64,000 nucleotides of DNA from Quatrionicoccus australiensis (GCF_020510525.1 NZ_CP075188.1:3100001-3164000), one strand, 5' to 3'; shown: positions 36,280-47,180, counted from the stretch's first letter. Notes: generated by a model from the sequence alone, not told the origin. Program-made: numbers and translations.

Positions 36280-36345
36280 TGAAATAGAGAGGTATCCGTC
36301 TGAACGAATCACTTGCTGCGCACTATAGGGAGTACTGCCGCTGCC

Positions 36346-36419
36346 GGGAAGTGACCGATTGTCGCGCCCCCGCGTCGGGTATCAGCGACAACTTGCCGCG
36401 CGACATCGGGTCACTTCCC
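36346..36419. promoter_or_regulatory. Long inverted repeat with RegA-like box in regB-cydP gap
   Basis: The 303-bp gap between divergent regB and cydP holds a near-perfect 21-bp inverted repeat: GGGAAGTGACC-GATTGTCGCGC (36346-36367) against 36398-36419, with two single-base bulges. Its loop includes GCGACAACTTGCCGC (36385-36399), which resembles the RegA/RegR target pattern GNGRCRTTNNGNCGC except at the two T positions. This suggests control of cyd and regBA by RegA. The remainder of the gap shows no gene. Confidence 0.5.
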
Positions 36420-36542
36420 GACCTCTTGCCGCCTGCGCAGAATCCCGGCGTCCGCGCTTTTCCAGGCCAGGACAAACCTCCTTGGGAGAGTCCTCGCCAG
36501 AGGCTCTCCCGCTTCATCAGAAAACAATCGCACGGGGGATAT

Positions 36543-36752
36543 ATGGGGCAATGCAATGACGGACGCTGGCGAAAAAACCACAGGCACTCGCGGCTGGGTC
36601 GTCACCTCGTTTTTCTGGTGATTCTCAAGATCGTGCTGCTCTTCGGTCTCTGGTACGCATTGATCAAGCCGCACAAGGTCAAGATCGACAGCGACCGTGC
36701 CGCAGCACATATCGCCACGCCGTCCAATCAAATCAATCAGGGAGAATATTAA
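36543..36752 (+). CDS. cydP: CydP, small protein of the cytochrome bd operon
   Basis: A 69-residue protein with one membrane helix (HLVFLVILKIVLLFGLWYALI, about residues 22-42) flanked by basic residues, the form of the putative small oxidase subunit CydP found before cydA in betaproteobacteria. The last residue and TAA stop come from the inserted IS630 element. Without it the frame would end GE-TAG at 36746-36748 plus the restored flank. A GGGG ribosome site precedes the ATG. The gene otherwise looks intact. Confidence 0.75.
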   Translation: MGQCNDGRWRKNHRHSRLGRHLVFLVILKIVLLFGLWYALIKPHKVKIDSDRAAAHIATPSNQINQGEY

Positions 36753-37854
36753 CCTGGCAAATAGATAGGGCGTTTATGTTATGATATTTGCATGGATAAA
36801 GAAGATGCCCGCAAGCTCAGGCCAGAGCAACAAAAGGAGAAGCGCAAGATAGCGCTTCGCATGCGAATGAACGGACGCGAATTTGCCGAGATTGGATTAG
36901 CGGTCGGAGTACATTCCCGTACGGTCCAATATTGGTGGTCGCGCTACCAGGCAGAAGGCCTCAAGTCGGCGGTAGAAGGCGGCAAAAGAGGCACGGAGAT
37001 TGGTGAGCGACGCACACTCAGCGTGGAACAGGAGTGGGCAGTGCAGCAGTTGATCAGCGAGAAAATGCCTGACCAACTCAAGCTTTCCTTCGCGCTCTGG
37101 ACACGGGCAGCAGTTCAGGAGTTGATCCATCGTCGTTTCAAGATCGACATGCCGATTCGGACGGTCGGTGAGTATCTCAAGCGCTGGGGTTTTACACCGC
37201 AGAAGCCGTTGAAGCGGGCCTATGAGCAGAAACCTGAATTGGTGGAGGCTTGGCTCAAGGAGAGTTACCCACGCATCGCCCGGCGCGCCAAGGACGAAGG
37301 GGCGGAGATTCACTGGGGTGACGAAACGGGCATCCGTAGCGATTGCCAACATGGCCGGAGCTATGCGCCAGCGGGAAAAACACCTGTTCAAAGGGTGCCC
37401 GGCAGCCGGTTTGCCACGAACATGATCTCCACGGTCACCAACCAGGGGAAAGTGCGCTTCATGCTCTATCGGGAAACGATGACGGCCACTGTCCTGATTC
37501 GATTCCTTGCACGCCTGGTTCGTGATGCTGGACGCAAAGTGTTTTTGATTCTCGACAACCTGCGAGTGCATCACAGCAACAAGGTTCGGGACTGGTTGGA
37601 AAAACATACCGAGCACATTGAGTTGTTCTTCTTGCCCGCCTACGCCCCGGAACTCAATCCGGACGAGTATCTGAATTGCGACCTGAAGGCCTTGGTTCAT
37701 GGCGGAAAGCCTGCCAGGAATCGGGATGAACTGGAATCAAAGGTGCGAGGTGCAATGATGAAAATACAGAATCGCCCAAAACGGGTTATGTCCTATTTTA
37801 GACACCGAAAAATCCAATATGCCGCGTAATGAACCTATTGGATTGCCGGGTTAA
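36749..37854 (+). mobile_element. IS630-family insertion between cydP and cydA
   Basis: A 1106-bp element bounded by inverted ends: left TTAACCTGGCAA (36749-36760) and right end reading TTAACCCGGCAA on the minus strand from 37854. Both sides are flanked by TA (36747-36748 and 37855-36856+1000, i.e. 37855-37856), the TA duplication of IS630/Tc1 elements. It carries one intact transposase in the direction of cydABX. Removing it restores AGGGAGAATAGTC directly before the cydA ATG, so it has separated cydA from its ribosome site. Confidence 0.93.
36792..37829 (+). CDS. IS630-family transposase
   Basis: A 345-residue DDE transposase. The N-terminus has a helix-turn-helix (EFAEIGLAVGVHSRTVQYWWSRY) and a winged-helix region. 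The catalytic residues are visible in HWGDETGI, ILDNLRVH and PELNPDEYLNC. It is full length and intact, so the element may still be mobile. Lower GC than the cyd genes marks it as foreign. Confidence 0.93.
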   Translation: MDKEDARKLRPEQQKEKRKIALRMRMNGREFAEIGLAVGVHSRTVQYWWSRYQAEGLKSAVEGGKRGTEIGERRTLSVEQEWAVQQLISEKMPDQLKLSFALWTRAAVQELIHRRFKIDMPIRTVGEYLKRWGFTPQKPLKRAYEQKPELVEAWLKESYPRIARRAKDEGAEIHWGDETGIRSDCQHGRSYAPAGKTPVQRVPGSRFATNMISTVTNQGKVRFMLYRETMTATVLIRFLARLVRDAGRKVFLILDNLRVHHSNKVRDWLEKHTEHIELFFLPAYAPELNPDEYLNCDLKALVHGGKPARNRDELESKVRGAMMKIQNRPKRVMSYFRHRKIQYAA

Positions 37855-37859
37855 TAGTC

Positions 37860-39431
37860 ATGATCGACTCAACGGTCGTCGACCTGTCGCGCCTGCAGTT
37901 CGCGGCCACCGCCTTTTACCACTTCTTGTTCGTGCCGCTGACACTGGGCCTGTCTTTCCTGCTCGCCATCATGGAGACGGTCTACGTCATGAGCGGCAAG
38001 GAAATCTACCGCGACATGACCAAGTTCTGGGGCAAGCTGTTCGGGATCAACTTCGCGCTCGGCGTCACGACGGGCATCACCATGGAGTTCCAGTTCGGCA
38101 CCAACTGGGCCTACTACTCGCACTACGTCGGCGACATTTTCGGGGCACCGCTGGCCATCGAAGGCTTGATGGCCTTCTTCCTCGAATCGACCTTCATCGG
38201 CCTGTTCTTCTTCGGCTGGGACAAGCTGTCGAAGCGGCGGCACCTGCTGATCACCTACCTGACAGCGATCGGCTCGAATCTCTCGGCCGTCTGGATCCTG
38301 ATCGCCAACGGCTGGATGCAGAATCCGGTCGGCTCGGAATTCAGTTACGTGACGATGCGCATGGAAATGACCTCGTTTGCCGATCTGCTGTTCAACCCGG
38401 CCGCCCAGGCCAAGTTCGTGCATACCGTGTCGGCCGGCTACGTCACTGGCGCGATCTTCGTGCTCGGGATCAGCGCCTGGTACCTGCTCAAAGGCATCCA
38501 TGTCGAGTTCGCCCGCCGTTCCTTCCGCATCGCCGCCGCGTTCGGCTTTGCCGCCGCCTGCTCGGTGATCGTGCTCGGCGACGAATCCGGCTACGCCGTG
38601 ACCGAACACCAGCAGACCAAGCTCGCCGCCATGGAAGGCATGTGGAAAACCGAGGCGGCACCCGCTCCTTTCACGCTGTTCGCCATTCCCGATGATGCAC
38701 AGCGCACCAACCACGCCGAAGTCAAGATTCCCTACGCCCTGGGCCTGATCGCGACGCGTTCGACCGACAAGGTGCTGCCCGGCATCGAAGAACTCGAAGC
38801 GCAAGCGGCCGTCCGCATCAAGAGCGGCATCATCGCCGTCAAGGCGCTTGAGCAGTTGCGCGCCAAGACGGCGGATGCCGCCACCAGGGCCGACTTCGAG
38901 GCGCACAAGGCCAATCTCGGCTACGGTCTGCTGCTCAAGAAATACAGCGCCGATGTCGCCCTGGCGACGCCGGAAATGATCGCCAAGGCAGCACGGGAAA
39001 CCATTCCCAAGGTAGCGCCGATGTTCTGGACCTTCCGTCTCATGGTCGTGCTCGGCTTCGCCATGCTCGCGCTGATCGGCCTCGCCTTCTGGTACTCGAT
39101 GCACGACACCTTCCAGAACAAGCGCTGGTTGCTGCGCTGGGCGTTGTGGTTCATTCCGGCCCCGTGGATTGCCTGCGAAATGGGCTGGTTCGTTGCCGAA
39201 TACGGTCGTCAGCCCTGGACCATCTTCGGCGTCCTGCCCACCCACCTGTCCACCTCGGCGCTGACCGCGGGCAGTCTGTACGGTTCGCTGGCCGGCTTCA
39301 TGTTCTTCTATACCGGCCTGCTCGTCGTCGAGCTTTACCTGATGTTCAAGTACGCCCGGCTCGGCCCGGCCAGCCTCGGCACCGGCCGCTACGAAGGCGA
39401 ATCCGCGCCGGCCCTGAATCCTGCTCAGTGA
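37860..39431 (+). CDS. cydA: Cytochrome bd ubiquinol oxidase subunit I
   Basis: A 523-residue membrane protein. The start [28 protein letters not shown] is typical of CydA and includes the haem b595/d ligand His (YHF). The quinol-binding Q-loop and [12 protein letters not shown] segment are present. It oxidises quinol with very high affinity for O2. After the IS630 insertion, the bases before the ATG are GCCGGGTTAATAGTC, which offer only a distant, weak ribosome site. Translation may be reduced. Confidence 0.95.
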   Translation: MIDSTVVDLSRLQFAATAFYHFLFVPLTLGLSFLLAIMETVYVMSGKEIYRDMTKFWGKLFGINFALGVTTGITMEFQFGTNWAYYSHYVGDIFGAPLAIEGLMAFFLESTFIGLFFFGWDKLSKRRHLLITYLTAIGSNLSAVWILIANGWMQNPVGSEFSYVTMRMEMTSFADLLFNPAAQAKFVHTVSAGYVTGAIFVLGISAWYLLKGIHVEFARRSFRIAAAFGFAAACSVIVLGDESGYAVTEHQQTKLAAMEGMWKTEAAPAPFTLFAIPDDAQRTNHAEVKIPYALGLIATRSTDKVLPGIEELEAQAAVRIKSGIIAVKALEQLRAKTADAATRADFEAHKANLGYGLLLKKYSADVALATPEMIAKAARETIPKVAPMFWTFRLMVVLGFAMLALIGLAFWYSMHDTFQNKRWLLRWALWFIPAPWIACEMGWFVAEYGRQPWTIFGVLPTHLSTSALTAGSLYGSLAGFMFFYTGLLVVELYLMFKYARLGPASLGTGRYEGESAPALNPAQ

Positions 39432-39441
39432 GGAACATGCA

Positions 39442-40581
39442 ATGCTTGATTACGTAACCCTGAAACTCATCTGGTGGCTGCTGGTCGGCGTTCTGCTGCT
39501 CGGCTTCGCCGTGATGGACGGCCACGACATGGGCGTCGGCACACTGCTCCCCTTCGTCGGCAAGAACGACGTCGAACGCCGCGTCATCATCAACACCGTC
39601 GGCCCGCACTGGGACGGCAACCAGGTCTGGCTGATCACCGGCGGCGGCGCCATTTTCGCCGCCTGGCCACTGGTCTATGCCACCGCCTTCTCCGGCTTCT
39701 ACTGGGCGATGCTGGCCGTGCTCTGGGCCTTGTTTTTCCGCCCGGTCGGCTTCGACTACCGCTCCAAGGTCAACAATCCGACCTGGCGAGCCGCCTGGGA
39801 CTGGGGCCTGTTCGTCGGCGGATCGGTACCGGCGCTGATTTTCGGCGTCGCTTTCGGCAACCTGCTGCAGGGCGTCCCCTTCCATTTCGAAGACAACCTG
39901 ATGCCGATCTATACCGGCAGCTTCTGGGCGCTGCTCAATCCCTTCGCCCTGCTCGCCGGCGTCGTCAGTCTGAGCATGCTCACCTTCCACGGCGCCAACT
40001 ACCTCATGGTGCGCACCGAAGGCGCGGTCTATCAGCGAGCGAAACTGGCCTCCGGCATTTTCGGCAGCCTCATGCTGCTCGCCTTTGCCGGGGCCGGCGT
40101 CTGGGTCACGCTGGGAATTTCGGGCTATGTCATCAGTTCACCGGTAGACGCCGGCGCGCTGCCCAATCCCCTCGACAAGACGGTAGTTGTCCAGGCCGGT
40201 GCCTGGCTGGGCAACTTTACCGCCCATCCGCTGCTCTGGCTGGTTCCCGGCGCCGGCTTCGGCGGCGGCATCGCCGGTCTGCTCTTCGCCCGCCGCGACA
40301 AACCGGTGTTCGCCTTCGTCGGCAGCGCCATCGCCGAACTGGGCGTGATCGGCACCGCCGGCGTGGCGATGTTCCCCTTCATCATGCCGTCCTCGTCCGA
40401 TCCGCGCTCCAGCCTGACCGTCTGGGACAGCGTTTCCAGCCACCTGACCTTGTCGGTGATGTTCTGGGCGGCACTGATTTTCACGCCCATCGTCATCGCC
40501 TACACCGGCTGGGCCTACAAGATGATGGCCGGCAAGATCACCAACGGCTTCATCGAAGCCAACGACCGTTCCGCTTACTAA
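39442..40581 (+). CDS. cydB: Cytochrome bd ubiquinol oxidase subunit II
   Basis: A 379-residue polytopic protein beginning MLDYVTLKLIWWLLVGVLL and containing DGHDMGVG and the HWDGNQVWL motif typical of CydB. It forms the heterodimer with CydA. It follows cydA by 10 bp with a GAGGAAC ribosome site. Confidence 0.95.
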   Translation: MLDYVTLKLIWWLLVGVLLLGFAVMDGHDMGVGTLLPFVGKNDVERRVIINTVGPHWDGNQVWLITGGGAIFAAWPLVYATAFSGFYWAMLAVLWALFFRPVGFDYRSKVNNPTWRAAWDWGLFVGGSVPALIFGVAFGNLLQGVPFHFEDNLMPIYTGSFWALLNPFALLAGVVSLSMLTFHGANYLMVRTEGAVYQRAKLASGIFGSLMLLAFAGAGVWVTLGISGYVISSPVDAGALPNPLDKTVVVQAGAWLGNFTAHPLLWLVPGAGFGGGIAGLLFARRDKPVFAFVGSAIAELGVIGTAGVAMFPFIMPSSSDPRSSLTVWDSVSSHLTLSVMFWAALIFTPIVIAYTGWAYKMMAGKITNGFIEANDRSAY

Positions 40582-40596
40582 ACGAGGAGATGAACA

Positions 40597-40695
40597 ATGT
40601 GGTATTTCACCTGGGTACTGGGTCTGGGCTTCGCGCTGCTGCTCGCCGTCGTCAATGCGCTGTGGTTTGAAGCGCAGGAGTCGGCAAAGAACTGA
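40597..40695 (+). CDS. cydX: CydX-like small subunit of cytochrome bd
   Basis: A 32-residue single-helix protein that starts MWYFTWVLGLGFA and contains NALWFE, the CydX/CbdX signature. It is 15 bp after cydB with a GAGGAG ribosome site. CydX stabilises the haem site of the bd oxidase. Confidence 0.92.
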   Translation: MWYFTWVLGLGFALLLAVVNALWFEAQESAKN

Positions 40696-40724
40696 GCGCA
40701 GTCGGAAGATCCAGTTCCAACATA

Positions 40725-40757
40725 ATGAAAAATCCGGCCCAGGGCCGGATTTTTCAT
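40725..40757. terminator. Bidirectional terminator after cydX
   Basis: A perfect 15-bp stem (40725-40739 with 40743-40757) has a three-base loop; the outer stem consists of A-run and T-run, so it works on both strands for the convergent cydX and chemoreceptor genes. Confidence 0.9.
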
Positions 40758-40776
40758 GGCTTCAGCAAAAACCATC

Positions 40777-40814
40777 TTTTTCAGCGGTCGACCGCTGAAA
40801 AACCGGCAAAATGC
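40777..40814. repeat. Palindromic intergenic element, copy after the chemoreceptor gene
   Basis: Positions 40777-40802 form a perfect 26-bp palindrome with core CAGCGGTCGACCGCTG and T5/A5 arms, followed by CCGGCAAAATGC up to the stop codon of the minus-strand gene. It is the same element as at 34386-34429, including the CCGGCAAAATGCTCA junction with the stop codon. A separate terminator already exists 20 bp away. Confidence 0.75.
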
Positions 40815-42425
40815 TCAGAAGCGGAAGCGCGAAACGCTGTTCTTCAGACTGACCGCAACACTTTCCAGCTGATGCGCAGTTTCGGACACCGAGGCGACGG
40901 CACTGGAGTTCTCTTCCGACATCTGGGCAATGGCTTCGACATTGCGTGACAATTCGACCGAAGCGGCGCGCTGCTCGCGCAGCGCATCGGAAATGCCGGC
41001 GATCGAACTCTGCACGGTTTCCGAAGACGAACGTATCCCCTGCATCGAACCGCTCGCACGCTCGGCACTGGCGACCACGTCATTGACCACCTGACGGCTG
41101 CTTTGCATGCTTTGCACAGCCTGAATCGCATCGCCCTGGATACCGGAAATCATCGCGGTGATCTCGCGTACCGACTGCGTCGTGCGCTCGGCCAGCTTGC
41201 GGACTTCATCGGCCACCACGGCAAAGCCGCGACCCTGCTCACCGGCCCGGGCAGCTTCGATGGCAGCATTGAGCGCCAGCAGGTTGGTCTGGTCGGCGAC
41301 GTCGCGAATGACCACGGTAATGTTGCCGATCTTCTGCACCTGTTCCGAGAGCGACTGGATCTGGCCGGCCGTTTCATCGACCCGATGCGCGACATCAACC
41401 ACCTGCTGCGAGGCCTGGTCGACATCGTGCGCGCCGGAAACCGCCATTTCCTCGGCACTGCGTGCCCGTTCGCTGGCATCGTCGGCACTGCTGCCGACGT
41501 GATCGATACTGACGGTCAGCTCCTCGACCGCTGCAGCAGCCGAAGAAGTCGATTGCGACTGGTTCTCGCTGCTGATCGCCACCTGGTGGGCAGCCGAAGA
41601 AACCTGGCTGGCCGAAGCCTGCACGGTGTTGGCCTGCGCGACGATATCGCGGATGGTACTGGCCAGATCGGCACGCATTTTTTCCAGCGACTGCAGCAGG
41701 CGACCGATTTCGTCATCGCCGGTTTCGCTGCTCGCCGACTGGCTCAGATCACCAGCTGCAATACGCTCGGCCAGCTGGTTGGCCTTTTCCACACGCGCCA
41801 CCAGGCTGCGCACGATCGCCAGGCCAAGCGCAGCCATGACGGCCAATGCCAGCAAGGTGATGACGACGGCGATCCAGTCAGCCCGGCTCTTGGCTGCCTC
41901 CCCCTCTGCCGCCGACTTCTTGCCAAGGTCATCATTGAACTTCATGTGCGCCACCAGCGCATCATTCAGTTTCATGGCCACTCCCGCCGCGTTCTTCAGA
42001 TCGGCGATCGCCTCTTCCTTCTTGTTCTGGCGGGAAATCGCGAGAGTCCGCTCGACATCGGCGTTGTATTCGACAAACAGGGCACGATCAACCTCGAGCA
42101 GGCGCTTGTCCTCATCATCAGTGAGGAATTTCTCGTATTCACGCAGCACCTTGTCGGTCTTGTCGCGCGCCTCCTGGATGGTCTTTTCCACTTCCGCCAT
42201 CGTCTTCGCATCGTTGCTCAAGACATGGCGATAAACACGGATGCGGATGCGGCTGAAATCCAGCATCACCTCGTTGAGGATGACAATGCTGGGCACGACA
42301 TTAACGCTGTTGAAATTGGTTGCTTCGAATACCCGGTTCATCTGCTGATGATTGATCCCGGCCATTAGCAGCAGCGCCACGATGGATGTGATAACCAGAA
42401 TGGCCAGACGTTTGGCTATGCTCAT
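40815..42425 (-). CDS. Methyl-accepting chemotaxis protein
   Basis: A 536-residue transmembrane chemoreceptor. Helix 1 (about residues 8-28) leads to a four-helix-bundle-type periplasmic domain and helix 2 near residue 200, then HAMP and the signalling domain. The conserved hairpin tip contains [16 protein letters not shown]. Start chosen at MSIAKR, with GGGGAAAA before it; a longer frame upstream is unsupported. Ligand unknown. Confidence 0.92.
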   Translation of the reverse strand: MSIAKRLAILVITSIVALLLMAGINHQQMNRVFEATNFNSVNVVPSIVILNEVMLDFSRIRIRVYRHVLSNDAKTMAEVEKTIQEARDKTDKVLREYEKFLTDDEDKRLLEVDRALFVEYNADVERTLAISRQNKKEEAIADLKNAAGVAMKLNDALVAHMKFNDDLGKKSAAEGEAAKSRADWIAVVITLLALAVMAALGLAIVRSLVARVEKANQLAERIAAGDLSQSASSETGDDEIGRLLQSLEKMRADLASTIRDIVAQANTVQASASQVSSAAHQVAISSENQSQSTSSAAAAVEELTVSIDHVGSSADDASERARSAEEMAVSGAHDVDQASQQVVDVAHRVDETAGQIQSLSEQVQKIGNITVVIRDVADQTNLLALNAAIEAARAGEQGRGFAVVADEVRKLAERTTQSVREITAMISGIQGDAIQAVQSMQSSRQVVNDVVASAERASGSMQGIRSSSETVQSSIAGISDALREQRAASVELSRNVEAIAQMSEENSSAVASVSETAHQLESVAVSLKNSVSRFRF

Positions 42426-42594
42426 GAATTTTCCCCTGTTTTTTTTCGCGCACCGAACTGCGGACCGACCGCAGCCATTCACAGGTCATTGCAAGAAAAA
42501 ACAAATTGCCAATTCAGGAAGATGCGGCCGCTTTTTCAGGTTAAACCTGCGCTTGTGCGCCCCAAGATAGTCGCAACGCATCAGCAAGACAATT

Positions 42595-42613
42595 GCCGCT
42601 AATAACTAGCGGC
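42595..42613 (-). terminator. Possible weak terminator after the LuxR-type regulator
   Basis: GCCGCTA-ATAAC-TAGCGGC is a perfect 7-bp stem, but only AATTGTC follows on the minus strand. It lies 36 bp after the regulator stop, in the 223-bp gap that should also contain the chemoreceptor promoter. A TTGACT hexamer lies nearby at 42630-42635 (minus strand). Confidence 0.4.
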
Positions 42614-42648
42614 GCTATACATTTATATGTAGTCAACTGCACAAAAAT

Positions 42649-43293
42649 TCAGTTCGCATGCAAACCTTCGCGGATGGCATAGCGGGTCAGCTCGGCGGTC
42701 GACATCAGGCCCAGCTTCTTTTTCAGATTGCTGCGATGCACGCTGACCGTACCGATCGCCACCCCCAGCGCGCTGGCGATCTCGGCCGAACGCTTGCCGG
42801 CGGCGATCAGGCGCAGGACATCCTGCTCGCGCTTGCCCAGCACCGTCACCGGCGGCGTCACACCGGGCTGGCAGGCGGCAAGCCGGTTCAGCATGCAGTC
42901 GGCAACCTCGGCGGAAAGGAAAAGCCGGCCGCCGGCAACCGCATGAATCGCCATGATCAGTTCGTCGGCACCGGACGACTTGAGCACGTAGCCGAGTGCC
43001 CCGGCCTTGAGCATTTCATCGATGAACAAACGATCGGAATAACCCGACAAGGCGACCACGGCCAGACCGGGATAATCACGTGCGACGCGCCGGGCGACCT
43101 CGACACCGCTCATGTCGGGCAGGGCAATATCGAGGACCAGCACATCCAGCGGCAGCGTTGCCAGGAGCGCCAGGGACTCGGCCCCGCTCCCGCCCTCGGC
43201 GACGACCTCGATCCCCGGCTCCGCAGCCAGGGCAATCCGCAGCACATCGCGAAACATCCGGTGATCATCAACCAGGGCAATCCTTATCCCCAT
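42649..43293 (-). CDS. NarL/FixJ-type response regulator
   Basis: A 214-residue protein with a receiver domain (IALVDDH, phospho-acceptor Asp in VLVLDIALPD) and a LuxR-type helix-turn-helix (LGKREQDVLRLIAAGKRSAE...GTVSVHRSNL). It starts 13 bp after the kinase gene stop, with GGAG placed for the ATG giving MGIRIAL. Target genes are unknown; the adjacent divergent aldehyde dehydrogenase is one possibility but uses a sigma54 promoter. Confidence 0.92.
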   Translation of the reverse strand: MGIRIALVDDHRMFRDVLRIALAAEPGIEVVAEGGSGAESLALLATLPLDVLVLDIALPDMSGVEVARRVARDYPGLAVVALSGYSDRLFIDEMLKAGALGYVLKSSGADELIMAIHAVAGGRLFLSAEVADCMLNRLAACQPGVTPPVTVLGKREQDVLRLIAAGKRSAEIASALGVAIGTVSVHRSNLKKKLGLMSTAELTRYAIREGLHAN

Positions 43294-43306
43294 AGCATTC
43301 TCCATT

Positions 43307-44869
43307 TCATTTATTGGCACTCGCCAGCAAAGGCATCCTGAGCAAAACCTTCATGCCGGCACCGGCGCCACTTTCCATCACCATGCTGCCGCCCAGATAG
43401 GCCAGGCGCTCGCGTATGCTGAGCAAGCCGAAGCCGCTACTGGCAAAGCGCATATCGGCTGCTGCAGCCAGCATGCCGACCCCCTTGTCCTCAACCACGA
43501 TGGACAGCGTGCCGGCGGCGTAATTCAGGCTGACCCTGGCGCAGGGCGTTCCGGCATGTTTGAAGACATTGAACAGCAGTTCCCGGACGCCCCGGAACAG
43601 GATGCTTTCCTGGGCCGGTGAAAGTTCGACGCCGGCAGGCAAATCATCCACCTGGCAGTCAAGTTGCAGAGCATAGTGGTTTTGCATTTCACCGCACAAC
43701 CAGCGCAGAGCGGCCGGCAGGCCAAGATTGCGCAAGACATGCGGCGTCAGTTGCGAAGTCAGCGAACGCACCTGGCGGCTGGCATCGGCAAGCAGCGCAT
43801 CAAGCTCCACGACGGATTCCCGTTGCTCGGGCGACAGCGATTTGGCCAGGGTATCGAGCTTGATCTTTGCCACATGCAGCAATTGCCCGAGTTCGTCGTG
43901 CAGGTCGCGGGCAATCGCAAGGCGCTCGCGCTCTTCGGAAAGCGTCGCCTCGATGGCCAGATTGCGCAATTGCTCGGTCCGCTCGACAACCCGCTGCTCC
44001 ATCTCCTCATGTGTCCGGCGCAAGGCGCCTTCCGCATTCTTGCGATCCGTGATGTCGCGACCAATTGACTGGACTTCGAGCAGTTGACCGTCCGGCCCAT
44101 AAAAACCGCGATTGACGAACTGCATCCAGCGTAATTCACCAGTTCCCGAATAAACGCGGTTCTCGATGGTCACCAGCGGCTTATCCGGGCTCATTTCCGC
44201 CAATTGCGACTCGATCATGGGCAGATCGGCGGCAAATACCACCGGCTGCCAGCGCTGGCCCAGCAACTCGCTCTCGGTCTTGCCGAAGAAACGGCAATAG
44301 ACCTCGTTGACGAAGACAAAGCGCCCATCCCGGCTGAAGCGGCTGATCAGCTCCGTCTGATCCATCAGCACGGCACGGTAACGCGCCTCGCTGGCCTGGT
44401 AGGCCGCTTCGATTTCCTTGATCGGCGTCACGTCGGAAACCAGCACGTAAAAGCCCAGCACCTCACCATCCACGACGTCGGGAATGTAGTGCGCGAAGGA
44501 ATGGCGCTGGCGCGTCGCATCGTCGGGATCCGGAATCACCCGCTCGAAAATCTGCTCCTCGCCGCGCAGTGCTGCCTCGATGAACGGCAGGTTCAAGCGA
44601 TAACGCTCCTCGCCGATCACATCGCGGATATGCATGCCCGGCAACACCTTCGGATCGATGCCAAACCAGGTTTGATAGGCGTTATTGCCGAAACAGTTGC
44701 GCAAATTGCGATCCCAGTAACCGATCATGGCCGGCACATGATCAAGGATGGCGCGCATGTCGTGCTCGTGTTGCCGCTGCGGTGCTGTGCTTGGCAAAAC
44801 GGAGGAAGTAGTAGGTCTGGCGGTCGACATCGAGAAAAGCCGTGAATCCGATTTTTTATTATGCGCCAT
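43307..44869 (-). CDS. PAS-domain sensor kinase, NarX/HisKA_3 type
   Basis: A 520-residue cytoplasmic kinase without membrane helices. Two PAS domains (about residues 40-160 and 165-285) precede a HisKA_3 dimerisation domain (ERLAIARDLHDELGQLL) and a HATPase domain (VEDKGVGM, GFGLLSIRERL). It pairs with the regulator encoded next to it. The start is uncertain: the ATG at 44869 and an internal one at 44830 both lack good ribosome sites. Confidence 0.88.
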   Translation of the reverse strand: MAHNKKSDSRLFSMSTARPTTSSVLPSTAPQRQHEHDMRAILDHVPAMIGYWDRNLRNCFGNNAYQTWFGIDPKVLPGMHIRDVIGEERYRLNLPFIEAALRGEEQIFERVIPDPDDATRQRHSFAHYIPDVVDGEVLGFYVLVSDVTPIKEIEAAYQASEARYRAVLMDQTELISRFSRDGRFVFVNEVYCRFFGKTESELLGQRWQPVVFAADLPMIESQLAEMSPDKPLVTIENRVYSGTGELRWMQFVNRGFYGPDGQLLEVQSIGRDITDRKNAEGALRRTHEEMEQRVVERTEQLRNLAIEATLSEERERLAIARDLHDELGQLLHVAKIKLDTLAKSLSPEQRESVVELDALLADASRQVRSLTSQLTPHVLRNLGLPAALRWLCGEMQNHYALQLDCQVDDLPAGVELSPAQESILFRGVRELLFNVFKHAGTPCARVSLNYAAGTLSIVVEDKGVGMLAAAADMRFASSGFGLLSIRERLAYLGGSMVMESGAGAGMKVLLRMPLLASANK

Positions 44870-44958
44870 ATTGGACAGGATCCGCTAAGCGAAGTTTCGT
44901 GCCGCCCCGAATGCTCTGATTCGCGGCCGCCCGAGGCGCTTGCTCCATTACGGAACAC

Positions 44959-44980
44959 TTGCTGAGCCGCTGAGCAGCAA
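44959..44980. promoter_or_regulatory. Possible enhancer-binding-protein site upstream of exaC
   Basis: TTGCTG...CAGCAA is an inverted repeat located about 85-107 bp before the -24 element, a usual distance for activators of sigma54 promoters. It lies in the 301-bp gap between the kinase and the aldehyde dehydrogenase gene. The activator is not in the window. Confidence 0.35.
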
Positions 44981-45064
44981 CGGATCAGACCGGGCATCGG
45001 GAAAAAACCGGCCAACCGCCCTCCACCACTGATTAATAAGCTTTTTTCGGCAAACGACCGGGCC

Positions 45065-45080
45065 TGGCACGCCGGTTGCG
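45065..45080 (+). promoter_or_regulatory. Sigma54 (-24/-12) promoter for the aldehyde dehydrogenase
   Basis: TGGCACGCCGGTTGCG contains GG and GC separated by exactly ten bases and matches the sigma54 consensus TGGCACG-N4-TTGC in every defined base. It lies about 90 bp before the ATG. Confidence 0.85.
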
Positions 45081-45170
45081 AACTATCTGGCACGAGACAA
45101 GGCTGAGCAACTTGCAGTCGTTCAGCCGGATCGGCCCGTACCGCAACCCAATCAAAAACTGGAGACAACC

Positions 45171-46691
<1,521 letters not shown>

Positions 46692-46740
46692 CCGCGCAAC
46701 GCTGCATCTCCTCCACTAGCCCAGTTGCGGGCAACTCTTC

Positions 46741-46766
46741 GGGGGCGGGCAACCGCCCCCTTTTTT
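46741..46766 (+). terminator. Rho-independent terminator after exaC
   Basis: GGGGGCGG-GCAA-CCGCCCCC is a perfect 8-bp stem with a stable tetraloop and TTTTTT after it. It lies between exaC and the DUF779 gene and may reduce downstream expression. Confidence 0.93.
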
Positions 46767-46792
46767 CAGACACCGGTTTTCGGGAAATTCAC

Positions 46793-47164
46793 ATGGTCGA
46801 CCGCGTCATCGCCACCCCGGCAACGCTCGAACTGATCGAGCTCCTGAAGCAGCAATACGGCCCGGCACTGATGTTCCACCAGTCCGGCGGCTGCTGTGAC
46901 AACAGCTCGCCCAACTGCTACCTGCCAACCGACCTGAGCATCGGCCCCTACGACATCCAGCTCGGCCACATCGGCGACGTGCCGTTCTACATCAGCGCCT
47001 CCCAGTACGAATACTGGAAACACTCGCAACTGATCATCGACGTCATCGCAGGCCACGGCGGCACCTTCTCGCTCGAAGGCAACACCGGCAAGTCCTTTCT
47101 CACCCGCTCGCGCCTGTTCAGCGATGCGGAATGGGCCGAACTGCAGGCCGCCGGCGTCGTTTAA
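46793..47164 (+). CDS. DUF779 family protein
   Basis: A 123-residue protein of the DUF779 family, recognised from FHQSGGCCDNSSPNCY and the GHIGDVPFYIS segment. Genes of this family usually follow acoD/exaC-type aldehyde dehydrogenases, as here. Its role is not established; the paired cysteines could bind a metal. It is 101 bp from exaC, beyond a terminator. Confidence 0.85.
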   Translation: MVDRVIATPATLELIELLKQQYGPALMFHQSGGCCDNSSPNCYLPTDLSIGPYDIQLGHIGDVPFYISASQYEYWKHSQLIIDVIAGHGGTFSLEGNTGKSFLTRSRLFSDAEWAELQAAGVV

Positions 47165-47180
47165 CCATCGGAAAACATCC

